Assembly: GCF_041381155.1 (NCBI RefSeq)
Contig: NC_091145.1
Coordinates: 36,161,882 to 36,225,881 of the forward strand
Direction of reading: 5' to 3'
From: Argopecten irradians
Lineage: Eukaryota > Mollusca > Bivalvia > Pectinida > Pectinidae
Length of the DNA: 64,000 nucleotides
How positions within the stretch are numbered: position 1 is the stretch's first letter; each line of letters opens with the position of its first letter. The notes beneath the pieces are model-generated. The model ran no database searches and was not told where the DNA came from. It saw only the letters and a program-made list of their open reading frames with translations. Positions 38,101 through 50,100 of this stretch are shown piece after piece. Position numbers and translations under genes: made by a program.

Positions 38101-41100
38101 ATGAAATGATCCTGACATGGTCCCGACAAAGTGTTGTTATTTTTCGGGTCGATCCGAAATCCAAGATGGCCGCCACAGCCGCCATCTTGAAAACACATTT
38201 TGAACTTCTTCTCAAGTTCTACCGGTGCGATTTGGCTGAAACTTGAGTGAAATGATCCTGACATGGTCCCGACAAAGTGTTGTTATTTTTCGGGTTGATC
38301 CAAAATCCAAGATGGCCGCCACAGCCGCCATCTTGAAAACACATTTTGAACTTCTTCTCAAGTTCTACCGGTGCGATTTGGCTGAAACTTGCGTGAAATG
38401 ATCCTGACATGGTCCCGACAAAGTGTTGTTATTTTTCGGGTTGATCCGAAATCCAAGATGGCCGCCACAGCCGCCATCTTGAAAACACATTTTGAACTTC
38501 TTCTCGAGTTCTACCGGTGCGATTTGGCTGAAACTTGAGTGAAATGATCCTGACATGGTCCCGACAAAGTGTTGTTATTTTTCGGGTTGATCCAAAATCC
38601 AAGATGGCCGCCACAGCCGCCATCTTGAAAACACATTTTGAACTTCTTCTCAAGTTCTACCGGTGCGATTTGGCTGAAACTTGCTTGAAATGATCCTGAT
38701 ATGGTCCAGACAAAGTATTGTTACATCTAGATCTGGTTGATCCCAAATCGAAGATGACTACCATGACACTATATATATCTAATTAATTTCCTATATGTTA
38801 AGGCCCTTGGGCCTCTTGTTTGAAATAAAATTTGTTGAAAGAAATTGAAAATGATCCTGACATGGTCCTGACAAAGGGACACCATATATAATTAATTTTA
38901 CTATGGCCAAGGTAGTCAGATGACCGTTAAGGCCCTTTGGGCCTCTTGTACTATATAATGGCACTCTGCAAAACGACCACCTGTCTAATGTGGCTAACGA
39001 CCGGTCGTTTTAGCCCCGTCAAAGTTGTATAACGACCGGTCGCTGAGATCGACTTTTTGGAGTACCGAGTACAGTGTGTGTGTAGTAGCGTCCCTTTGAC
39101 CTACTTCCGGTAATTAACTCCCTTTGTAAGCAAATGGCAGCCATTACTGAAGCCCAAGCTATGAATTGTTTATACAGTACTGTTTGGTTTATAACCTAGC
39201 GGTCGTAACATTTGAGGTACAAATATGGTTGCCAACTTAAGGATGGAAGTTTTAAAGACCGTTTATGCCTATCAAAGACTGAAATTAAGTTTGGTCGCGA
39301 ACGCCATGTGCACGAAAAGATCACTCGTAAAGCGTGATTTTGAAGCCACAACTCGGATGATACGGTAGGCAAAATAAAACATGCCGATTTATTTAATGTG
39401 TTCCGTTATTCATTGTCGATATTTAGCATTGTTTTATTACTAAGAAATGGCCTGTACTTAAGCTATTTCAAATTAGGCCTATAAATTTACGTTCGACTTC
39501 TTTACGATTAGAGTCAGTCGGATTATCGCCCGATGTAACTCGGGTATTCTCGATGTGTTTATAAATAAAATACGGTCCCATTACTTGGTAGAAATGTTAC
39601 TGAAAGTAATGTTACTGTACCTGCATTGTGATTTTAATAGTTTTGAAGCTGTATATTGTGAGAAAACGCCTCCAAATCGATCTTTCATGTTCCGAGATTA
39701 ATCCGTCAAAACTGGTTACACGGCAACATTACATACGACTTGCCAGCGAGAATGTGTTGTAAAAAAATATTGCACGCATACATTGTCTGATAATAATCGT
39801 TCACAGATAATTCCAGGCCATGTGATGTCAGTAATAAGGTAATGATTATGTTCATAGCTGAAAAAATCTATGTATCAAAACGAGTTGATTTTGTTATGAT
39901 CGAAATTTCCGGTTGCATTAAAATAAAACGAACACAAATCACGGAAATATATTGACACAATTAATTATTTCTTAAATAATGCATGGCAATAAATATATAA
40001 ACATCCAGTAGCAGGTGTGTTTTGTATTAATATAATTCTGTTTTATTTACTGGCTCGTTGGTTGGCACGAAAGCCCCAACCTGTCTATAAAGGCAACCTG
40101 TCTATAGTGACCGTTTTTCTGTCTCCCCTTCAGTGGTCGTTATAGACAGGTTTGACTGTACAATACGATTTTTGTTTGGAATATACTTTGTCAAATAAGT
40201 TTGTAAAACAACTTGATTCACCAGGTGACGATATAAATAGCACTTAGAAGAGTTTTCTAATATAGATGACAATCTTGAAAAGCTATATTATTAATTCTTT
40301 GTTTGATTATTGGTAAAATATTTGAAGGAACAACTTTATGCTGGTTTACCCAAACATCACCAAAACCATGACTGTACAATATATCTTTAGCACATTCTAC
40401 CCAATTAAATACATTGTTCGATTTTGGTAAATTCAATAAAACATTATAAGCAGTTTTTAAAATACAGTTATTATGTCCCCCAAACGAAGTGGGGGGACAT
40501 ATTGTTTTTGCTCCGTTTCTTATTATTATTATTATTATTATTATTATTTTTATTCTTATTTCTTCTGGTTTCTTCCGCCGCGCGGGTTTCCGCAGCTTTT
40601 CTCAGAAACTACTGGGCCGATTATCACGAAACTTCACATACATATTCATTAGGGTATGGGATTGTGCATTAAGGTTTTTTTTTCCCAACCGGAAGTCCAA
40701 GATGGCCGCCAGGGCCCATTTCCTGTTTTCAGGTTTCGGTCTCCGATCTTGCTGAAAATTGGTCTATGGGGGTTTTAAGGGATGGCAAACATCATGAAAA
40801 CATTTTCGTGAAGATTTTTGGTATTCCAAGATGGCTGCTGGCCAACTTCCTGTTTTCAGGTTTCGGTCTCCGATCTCAAAGAAAATTGGTATATAGGGGT
40901 TTTAAGGGATGGCAAACAACATGCAAAGGTTTTCGTAAAGATTTTAGTATTCCAAGATGGCCGCTGGCCCACTTCCTGTTTTCAGGTTTCGGTCTTCTAT
41001 CTCAATGAAAATTGGTATATAGGGGTTTTAAGGGATGGCGAACAACATGCAAAGGTTTTCGTAAAGATTTTGGTATTCCAAGATGGCCGCTGGCCAACTT

Positions 41101-44100
41101 CCTGTTTTCAGGTTTCGATCTCCGATCTCGCTGAAAATTGGTCTATGGGGGTTTTAAGTGATGGCGAACATCATGCAAACATTTTCGTAAAGATTTAAGT
41201 ATTCCAAGATGGGTGCTGGCCCACTTCCTGTTTTCAGGTTTCGGTCTCCGATCTCAAAGAAAATTGGTATGTAGGGGTTTTAAGGGATTGCAAACAACAT
41301 GCAAACATTTTCGTAAAGATTTAAGTATTCCAAGATGGCTGCTGGCCCACTTCCTGTTTTCAGGTTTCGGTTTTCTATCTCAATGAAAATTGGTATATAG
41401 GGGTTTTAAGGGATGGCGAACAACATGCAAAGGTTTTCGTAAAGATTTTGCTATTCCAAGATGGCCGCTGGCTTATTTCCTGTTCTTAAGATTTCGATCT
41501 CCGATCTCCATGAAATTTGGTCTACAGGAGGTTTTAAGGGATGGCGAACAACATAAAAACATTTCCGTAAAGATTTTTGGTATTCCAAGATGGCCGCTGG
41601 GCTCACTTCCTGTTTTTATATTTTGGTCTCTGATTTCAATAAAAATTAGTATATAGGGGTATTAAGGGATGCTTATCAATATGAAAATTTTAAAAGATTG
41701 TCGCTGGGCAAACTTCCTGTTTTCAAATTTTCGTCAGCATTTCATTGAAAATTGGTAAATGGGGGTTTTAACTTAAAATTTTAAGGGATGCCATACAGTC
41801 ATGATTACTGCCAAATCAATTTCTCTGAAAATAGCCTGGTATTACCGTATTTTTGCGCATATAGTGCACACTTTTTTTCAGATTTGTTGCTATTGGGGGT
41901 GCGTTTGGGGGACTATGTAATGGTGTCCATTACAATCAGTACTTGTTAGAATTTATAATTTTCAACCAGTATTTTATCATTCGATACTTTCTGGTGTGAA
42001 AAAGAGGAAAACGCCCAAGTTCAAAATAAACCATTACATTGCATGTGGATTTTTCAACATGTAATACCTTTTTACAGAATTCAAGCTGTATCTTTTCAAT
42101 ATCTGGAGCTTTACAGCCACCCCAAGACTTCCGATGCATAACTTAATACACTGTTAACATATGTATCAAATAAATTTAAAAGAGTAACAAAATTCATTTG
42201 CATAGATTTACATTTTGAAAAACAAAGCAAACACAGCATTTCGCTCTTGTTCTGACAACTTTTTTTGTAATGCATTAAACTTATATTAAATTTAAAAACA
42301 ACTCCCAAATACGTAAATTGGTCTACAACTTCCAACTGTTTGTCATCATAAAACCAACAATCTTCTTTACGTAACTTGCCACTTTTTCTAAAAACCATTA
42401 TTTTAGTTTTTTCAACATTCACAGTTAGATTCCACGTTTCATAATATGTAGGCTGTTCAGCATGTTTTGTAAATCTCTGGCAGATTCCGCAAACAAAACT
42501 AAATCATCAGCATACATCATGAGAAAAAGACTTAACTCACCAAATTGGTAATCATTTACTCCATGTTCTATAAAATAGTTTTCAAAGTCATTAACATACA
42601 ACGAAAAACATTATCGGTGACATAATTTCTCCTTGAGCGAGGCCCATATTGTTTACAAAAAAATCTGAACATCTCCAATTTACAGTTACACAAGATTTTA
42701 CTTGGCTATACATTGATTTAATAGTTTTGAGTAAGTTTCCTCTAATTCCAAGTTGAGATAATTTAAACCACAATTTGCATCTATCTATAGAGTCGAAAGC
42801 TCTTTTAAAATCCACAAAACAGCAAAATAATCTTTTATTATCATTAAGAGATTTAGTAATAATAGAATGGAGCACAAAAATAGCATCAACTGTACTTAAT
42901 CCAGGGCGAAACCCAAATTGGGCATCAGTAACAACACTGTTTGATTCCGACCATTGTATAAGACGATTATTTAAAATTGATGTAAAAAGTTTTGCCATAC
43001 AGCTAAGAAGACTAATACCTCTATAATTGGCAGGGTCACTACTGTCTCCTTTCTTATAAACTGGTATAATTACAGCAGTTGACCAAGCTTCAGGGAAAAA
43101 ACCTGAGTTCAAAACATTATTGAAAATTTTATTAAGAACATGATTCAAGTATGTACTGCATTCGATAAGATATTCGTTAAGAATGCCATCCAGGCCGTGA
43201 GATTTACCTCTTTTCAACCCCCTAATAGCCTTTTCAATTTCCTGAGTGGTAACACTGCTAATCCTGCCGAAACTTGTTAAAATTAAGTATTCTGCCGTTA
43301 TTTTAACAAGTTTCGGCAAGATTAATACATTTTGGGTTACCAGTGTAATGGGTTTATCTAAATCCTCAAACACAGTAGAGTCATCCGTATTATCATGGTG
43401 AGCCTGGTCATAATTATTAACAGAAAGCTCTTTGAAATAATCATAAAAATCTAGGGCTGAAACGATTAGTAATTTTTGTATTCGATTATTCGGTCACATG
43501 TAATAGATTACTAATCGATTAATCGTTTGAATTGAAGGCAACTATATTGTTTCACTACTGACTACTGAAAACGTCCGCCATGTTTTGTTATCAACTAATA
43601 ATAACACCTACCTTATAATATGACAGAGGACATGCCTTATATAATATAAGCCTACCAACAAATAAGAATAGATTTATTGACAAAACAAACGTATTTTATC
43701 CCAAATAAGCTCTGAATTCCATTCCTGTATTGTCTTCCGTAACATCGTTTAAATCAAGTCTGCTAACCCGCTCTTCACACGTACCACTAATCAACCAAAT
43801 CTGGATCGCCACGGAGCGACATGACCAAATTTTCGTCAATGAACTTTTTTAGCCCACCATCATCAGATGGTGGGCTATTCAAATCGCCTTTCGTCCGTGG
43901 TCCGTCGTCCGTCCGTCCTTCCGTCCGTTCGTCCGTCCTTCCGTCCGTCCGTCCGTCCATCCGTTAACAATTCTTGTTACCGCTATTTCTCAGAAAGTAC
44001 AGAAGGGAGCTTTCTCAAATTTCACATGTAGGTTCCCCTAGGGCCCTAGTTGTGCATATTGCATTTTGGGACCAATCGGTCAACAAGATGGCCGACTGGC

Positions 44101-47100
44101 GGCCATCTTGGATTTTGATAGTTAAAGTTTGTTACCGCTATTTCTCAGAAAGTTTTGAAGGGATCTTTCTCAAATTTCACATGTAGGTTCCCCTAGGGCC
44201 CTAGTTGTGCATATTGCATTTGGGGACCAATCGGTCAACAAGATGGCCGACTGGCGGCCATCTTGGATTTTGATAGTTAAAGTTTGTTACCGCTATTTCT
44301 CAGAAAGTACTTAAGGGATCTGTCTCAAATTTCACATGTAGGTTCCCCTAGGGCCCTAGTTGTGCATATTGCATTTTGGGACCAATCGGTCAACAAGATG
44401 GCCGACAGGCGGCCATCTTGGATTTTGATAGTTAAAGTTTGTTACCGCTATTTCTCAGAAAGTTTTGAAGGGATCTTTCTCAAATTTCATATGTTGGTTC
44501 TCCTAGGGCCCTAGTTGTGCATATTGCATTTTGGGACCAATCGGTCAACAAGATGGCCGACTGGCGGCCATCTTGGATTTTGATAGTTAAAGTTTGTTAC
44601 CGCTATTTCTCAGAAAGTTTTGAAGGGATCTTTCTCAAATTTCATATGTTGGTTCTCCTAGGGCCCTAGTTGTGCATATTGCATTTTGGGACCAATCGGT
44701 CAACAAAATGGTCGACTGGCGGCCATCTTGGATTTTGATAGTTAAAGTTTGTTACCGCTATTTCTCAGAAAGTTTTGAAGGGATCTTTCTCAAATTTCAT
44801 ATGTTGGTTCTCCTAGGGCCCTAGTTGTGCATATTGCATTTTGGGACAGATCGGTCAACAAGATGGCCGACTGGCGGCCATCTTGGATTTTGATAGTTAA
44901 AGTTTGTTACCGCTATTTCTCAGAAAGTACTTAAGGGATCTTTCTCAAATATCATATGTTGGTTCTCCTAGGGCCCTAGTTGTGCATATTGCATTTTGGG
45001 ACCAATCGGTCAACAATGATGGCCGACCGGCGGCCATCTTGGATTTTGATAGTTAAAGTTTGTTACCGCTATTTCCCAGAAAGTACTGAAGGGATCTTTC
45101 TCAAATTTCATATATAGGTTCCCCTAGGGCCCTAGTTGTGCATATTGCATTTTGGGACCAATCAGTCAACAAGATGGCCGACCGACTGACGGCCATCTTG
45201 GATTTTGATAGTTAAAGTTTGTTACCGCTATTTCTCAGAAAGTACTGAAGGGATCTCTCTCAAATTTCATATGCATGTTCCCCTTGAACCCTAGTTGTGC
45301 ATATTGCATTTTGGGAGTGATCGGTCAACAAGATAGCCGACTGGCGGCCATCTTGGATTTTGATAGTTAAAGTTTGTTAACACTATTTCCCAGAGAGTAC
45401 TGAAGGAATCTTTCTCAAATTTTATATGTAGGTTCCCCTACGACCCTAGTTGTGCATATTGCATTTTGGGACAGATCGGTCAGCAAGATGATCGACAGGT
45501 AGCCATCTTGAATTTTGATAATTGAAGTTTGTTACTGCTACATATCTCAGAAAGTACTGAAAAGATCTTTTTCAAGGTTCATATATAGTATGTAGTAAAA
45601 GTTTGAAAAGCAGGGAAAAGATCCCTCTTTCTGTTGTCAGACATAGATCATTCTTTGGTGGGCGCCAAGATCCCTCTGGGATCTCTTGTTATTTCCGTGA
45701 TCTAAAAAATAAAATAAATCAACAACTCTTATCTTCAATTAGATTATGAACAAAAACAGTCTTATTCTCATGCAATAGTAAAATTTAACTGTTCAAGATT
45801 ACTGCTCCTTCCGCTCCCGAGCGTCCCGGTGGCGATTAGGCCTCCGTGACGTAACAACATGGAGTCGATCGCTAGTGAAAATTGGCGAACAGCGTGTTGC
45901 AAGCTTTCTCATGACATCCACTTTTTCATTGATTAATGACTTTAACTTCCACAGACACGTAATTTAACAAGTATTTCTCACATCATATATGCTTTGTTGA
46001 GTTCAAAACATGTACATAAAGAGATGAAACTCCAGTCGGAATGGCTTACTCAGAAATCCATGATCTGTCAACATGTTTAGTCAGCTTACAATGCACTGGC
46101 TATGCATGTTACGATTAACGATTAATAAAATCTTTAATCGATTATCAGCAATTAGCTTCATTAATCTAATCGCCTCCGATTATTCGACTAATCGTTTCAG
46201 CCCTATAAAAATCAGATATATGTGCTGTTGGGTTAACTCGTTTCCTAGAAGAAATTTTTTTTATATAAATATCTAGGGTTATGTTTCTTTAAATGATCCA
46301 ATATATCACCTTCTACCTTCCTATACATGTTTTTACGCTTCCTCTCTGCTATTTTGTATTCTCGTTCACTTGCGTGTAGCTGTTGCCGATTACTGTGGGA
46401 TTTATCTCTATTAAATACTTTTAACTTATATAAATACCGACCTCTAAATCTTTGTAGTTCTTCATCAAACCATGGTTTGTTTTCCTCGGACACACATGAA
46501 TGAGACCAGAAATTCTGGTCTGACCTCGCATGTGCTGACCTCTCAGGTCGCTCATCTGCCTGTTCTACTTTCGTGAATGGAGATAGTAAATTTGTCAACT
46601 CATGCGTGACATTGTAAACACATGTGTTTATAGACTCCGGAGTTATTTCCCCTTCAATATCACTTGCAGCATTAATCCTATCAATATTATCACGTATTGT
46701 TGTAACACATTGATTCTTAAAACTATCGTCCCATTTATACACAGACCTCTTAGTACCTGACAGATCTACATTAACATTATCACATGTACCAGATAAATCT
46801 GATTTAATTTCGATATGTAGAGGAGCGTGATCTGAAAATTCTGTGAAACTACAGACCATAAAATTATCAATAATTAAAATTAGCTGGGGATGCACAATAA
46901 GGTAATCAATTACACTCATACCGTTTCTAACATGGAATGTAAAATCACTGGAAAAAGTAAATTTATTTCTTCCGTTCATTATTATTAGGCCAGATGCCTT
47001 ACATAGATTTGTCTTGTACCATATTCATTCAATACCGTGTTAGGATTAATTCTTTTGTCAATGTCAACATCTGTATCATATGTAATAAAACTTTGCAAAT

Positions 47101-50100
47101 GTTGTTGTATATTCTGATTTATATAATCTTGTCTAATGAAATCATCATCTGTGCGTGTTCTGCTATTCAAGTCACCAAAAACCATAACATCACCCTTACT
47201 TGAATATTCAGCAATACAGCTTTCAAGTTCAAAAAATAATTCACAATTATAATACTGATAAAAATTGGAATTGACAGGAGGGATGTATACGCCCGCTACA
47301 TATAGATAATTTTCACTGCCTAGTAGTATTTCATCTAATTTTATCCAGGCTATTGAATCAAAAAGTATTTTATCAACTGTCACACTTTTTTTAAGATTTT
47401 GATTGATCAATATAACAATACCTCCTCCCTGTGCGTGTCTTGTCAATTTTCGTGGGATACAAAAACAATCATATCCGCAAAAGTTAAGAGAATCTTTAAA
47501 TGTCTCTTATTGTGTCCAATCTCTGCATGTTCCTATTTTTTCCCAGCTCGTCCTTTCTGTGGGCTTTTCACATTCCGTGTGGTAGTATGGCCTGTATACA
47601 AGTTACCATCAATATAGAGCTTGTCCTTCACTATTACAGCCCGCTTCCCTTCATCGCACGCTTTTTTACATATGGGCCATAACTCTTGACGGACAGCTTG
47701 TATTTCCTTCGGGTACTGCTCACTTATGTAGATATCCGACCCAATCAGTTTCCTAGAATTTTTACGTACATCTTCCCGTTGGTGATATGAACTGAATTTA
47801 GCAACAATTGGTCTCGGTTTCCCGCCTCATTTTTTTCTCCAAATCTATGCGCTTGGTCGATGGCAACGTTATCAATGTTAAGCTTATCGCGACACAGGTA
47901 TACAGTCCTCGCGCACTGTTGTGTCGGACTCGTTCACTTCCTGAATTCCAAAAAACAGCAAGTTGTCTCGCATTGAACGTGATTGTAAATCAACAACTGA
48001 CTTTAAGGTTTTTACATTGCAACAGGGTGGTATCTAAGTGCGCTTTCATAGAGTTTATTTCCATGCTGAGACTTTTCATTTCTTTATTATCCTGCTCAAA
48101 CTTATCACTCAAAAATTATCCTGCTCAAACTTATCACTCAAAAACTGTTGACTTTTCCCCACCTCCCCCACTCTGTCGCCAAGATTTTTAACATCAGTTT
48201 TGACTTCACTCAAGGATCTTTCTATCAAGTCAAGTTTTCCCAATCTCTTATTTATGCCCTCTACTTTTTCCATAAGAGACAATGCCCACCCTGGGGTAGT
48301 TTCTGAACTGTGTGTGGGCACCGGTTGTACATGAACTGCTTGGGGTGGCACAGGCCCTGGGTACATCATCATGGGTGTTTGCATATTAGTTAACGTTGGT
48401 GAGACAATATTCTGGTATCCCTGATATGGGTAATTCTGGCAATTATTACTGTTCAAAAATTGGGGACTGCCAGGATTTCCTGGGACTGACACTGACTGTA
48501 CTTGTCCATTTGTACTTGACATACTGGCGATACCCGACGAACCATTCACATTGACACATGTACACGACTGACCTTTCTGTCCTTTGACTTTGTTGGAAGT
48601 TTCTTGATCTTTTTCCGCCTTCTTCTTTTTCCGTGGAGGCATTTAATTAGTTGTTGTAATATCCGCATGCTATACAGAACACTCCAACCAAAGATAAGGC
48701 AGCTAGGTTCCTTCTAAAATACCATACTTGCAGATTTTATCGCTGACACTCATCCGTGCATGTATGCGCGACCAAGCGCCGCAACTCACCTTATCAAACA
48801 AGTAGTCTATATATGCAGAGGTGGTCTCTATGCCAGATTTGACTGTAATCTTTAAATAAATCCTTTCTGTTTGTTATCTTCACAGTAATTGTTATAAGTT
48901 AATATTTACACAACTGTAATTAAAATGAAGGTTTAAACTATTCAAATACTTTCCTACCATGATAATAAGGATTGGGTGGCCGATTGGTGAAGATGTCCTG
49001 ACACACAAGCCCTCCACCTCTGGGTTGTGAGTTTGAATCCCATGTGGGGCTGTTGCCAGGTACTGACCACTGGTCAGTGGGTTTGATTCGCTGGGTACTC
49101 TCACTTTCCTACACTATCTAAATCAGGCATGTCCTTATATTAATCTGACTTTTAAACTAATCAAACCAATTAAATATGTTTAACCTATCGATTATTTCAT
49201 TGTAAAATCATTATTTCTGCTTTGGATTTGCAGGAGGTTCACATGGACTATGTGTGTTCTGTTGCCAACTTGCGAGCAGAGATGTACGGCATAAAACAAG
49301 TACGTGACAGAAAGGCCATTAAGGAAATGGTTTCCAAAGTGGTAGTACCTGAATTCAAACCCAGAGTAGGGGTTAAAATCGAGACAACGGAGGCAGAGGC
49401 TGAAGCTAATCGAGGGGGAGGAAACTCTGGTATGTAACATTATTATTTCGTTTTCGCTTCTGTTTCTGTCAATTTACCTTCATTTTGGGGTTTGTAGTAT
49501 TATACTTCTTCATTTGTATTAGCGATGAAAAGAAATAAATAAGTGTAATATTGCTCATATTAAATGCTAGTGCTAATCTGACAAATCCGTTGTTGAAAAG
49601 TTAAAATAATATCTAGTGCTTATACCTGGAAAGATTTGTTATATTAGACCTAAGGAAGCCATTTTCTGTGTTATCTGTGTTAGCCAAACTTAGACCCTTT
49701 CCTGTAACTTTCTTTACACACTTTTTAGTCTTTAAGTATTTACTATAGGTTTTTGTTTACAGATATGGACCAGCTAGACCGTTTCCAGGAGGAACTTGGC
49801 TCCCCAGACAAGTGGAAGGCTGTCAAACTTGTTCCCATTGACTTTGAGAAAGATGATGACACAAATTTCCACATGGACTTTATAGTAGCTTGTTCTAATC
49901 TGAGAGCTGAGAACTACAGCATCACTCCCGCGGACAGACACAAGGTCAGTATGACCTATCACTTCTGTAGACATTATATTCTACGACATATTTTTTTCTT
50001 CATTGATCCTCTCTACATCCACAATTTCCTTGTATGAAAGTATTATTTGATGTAAGTGGTTCCAGTAAAAAACTTTATAAATTCTGCAACTGGAGCTATA

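Larger units (their letters stand above)
35830..40158. mobile_element. Possible 4.3-kb TA-flanked element holding the 146-bp-repeat element
   Basis: Left end (35830) reads tagtcaaacctctatataaagaccacc; the right end, read inward from 40158, is cagtcaaacctgtctataacgaccact; both are next to TA. These look like pogo/Tigger-type ends of one family, also seen at 62290-63412. The middle is filled by the element at 36183-38950, leaving about 1.5 kb. Pairing of these two ends is inference. Confidence 0.4.
41936..47520 (-). pseudogene. LINE ORF2 (endonuclease + reverse transcriptase), broken
   Basis: Reads from about 47520 down to 41936 on the minus strand. Endonuclease part: [10 protein letters not shown] (GDxN motif) and EFSDHAPL (SDH motif). 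Reverse transcriptase: [49 protein letters not shown], and YADD at 42514-42503. C-terminal part: [16 protein letters not shown] and ELGRFPL. Frame breaks are seen near 47025, in the T run 46255-46262, near 42598, near 42455 and near 42130. A hAT element (43452-46205) sits between endonuclease and reverse transcriptase. Non-LTR retrotransposon with an APE-type endonuclease; clade not assigned. Oriented against UBA1, in its intron 16. Confidence 0.85.

Noticed and set aside
36386..38653. Many minus-strand frames starting [16 protein letters not shown] or [16 protein letters not shown]
   Set aside because: The same 146-bp repeat read in two frames; each ends at a repeat-borne stop.
40424..41656. 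Plus-strand frames of 80-126 codons
   Set aside because: By-products of the 126-bp repeat; no domain and no codon conservation.
43974..44514. Plus-strand frames starting MLPLFLRKY
   Set aside because: By-products of the 155-bp repeat in the nested element.
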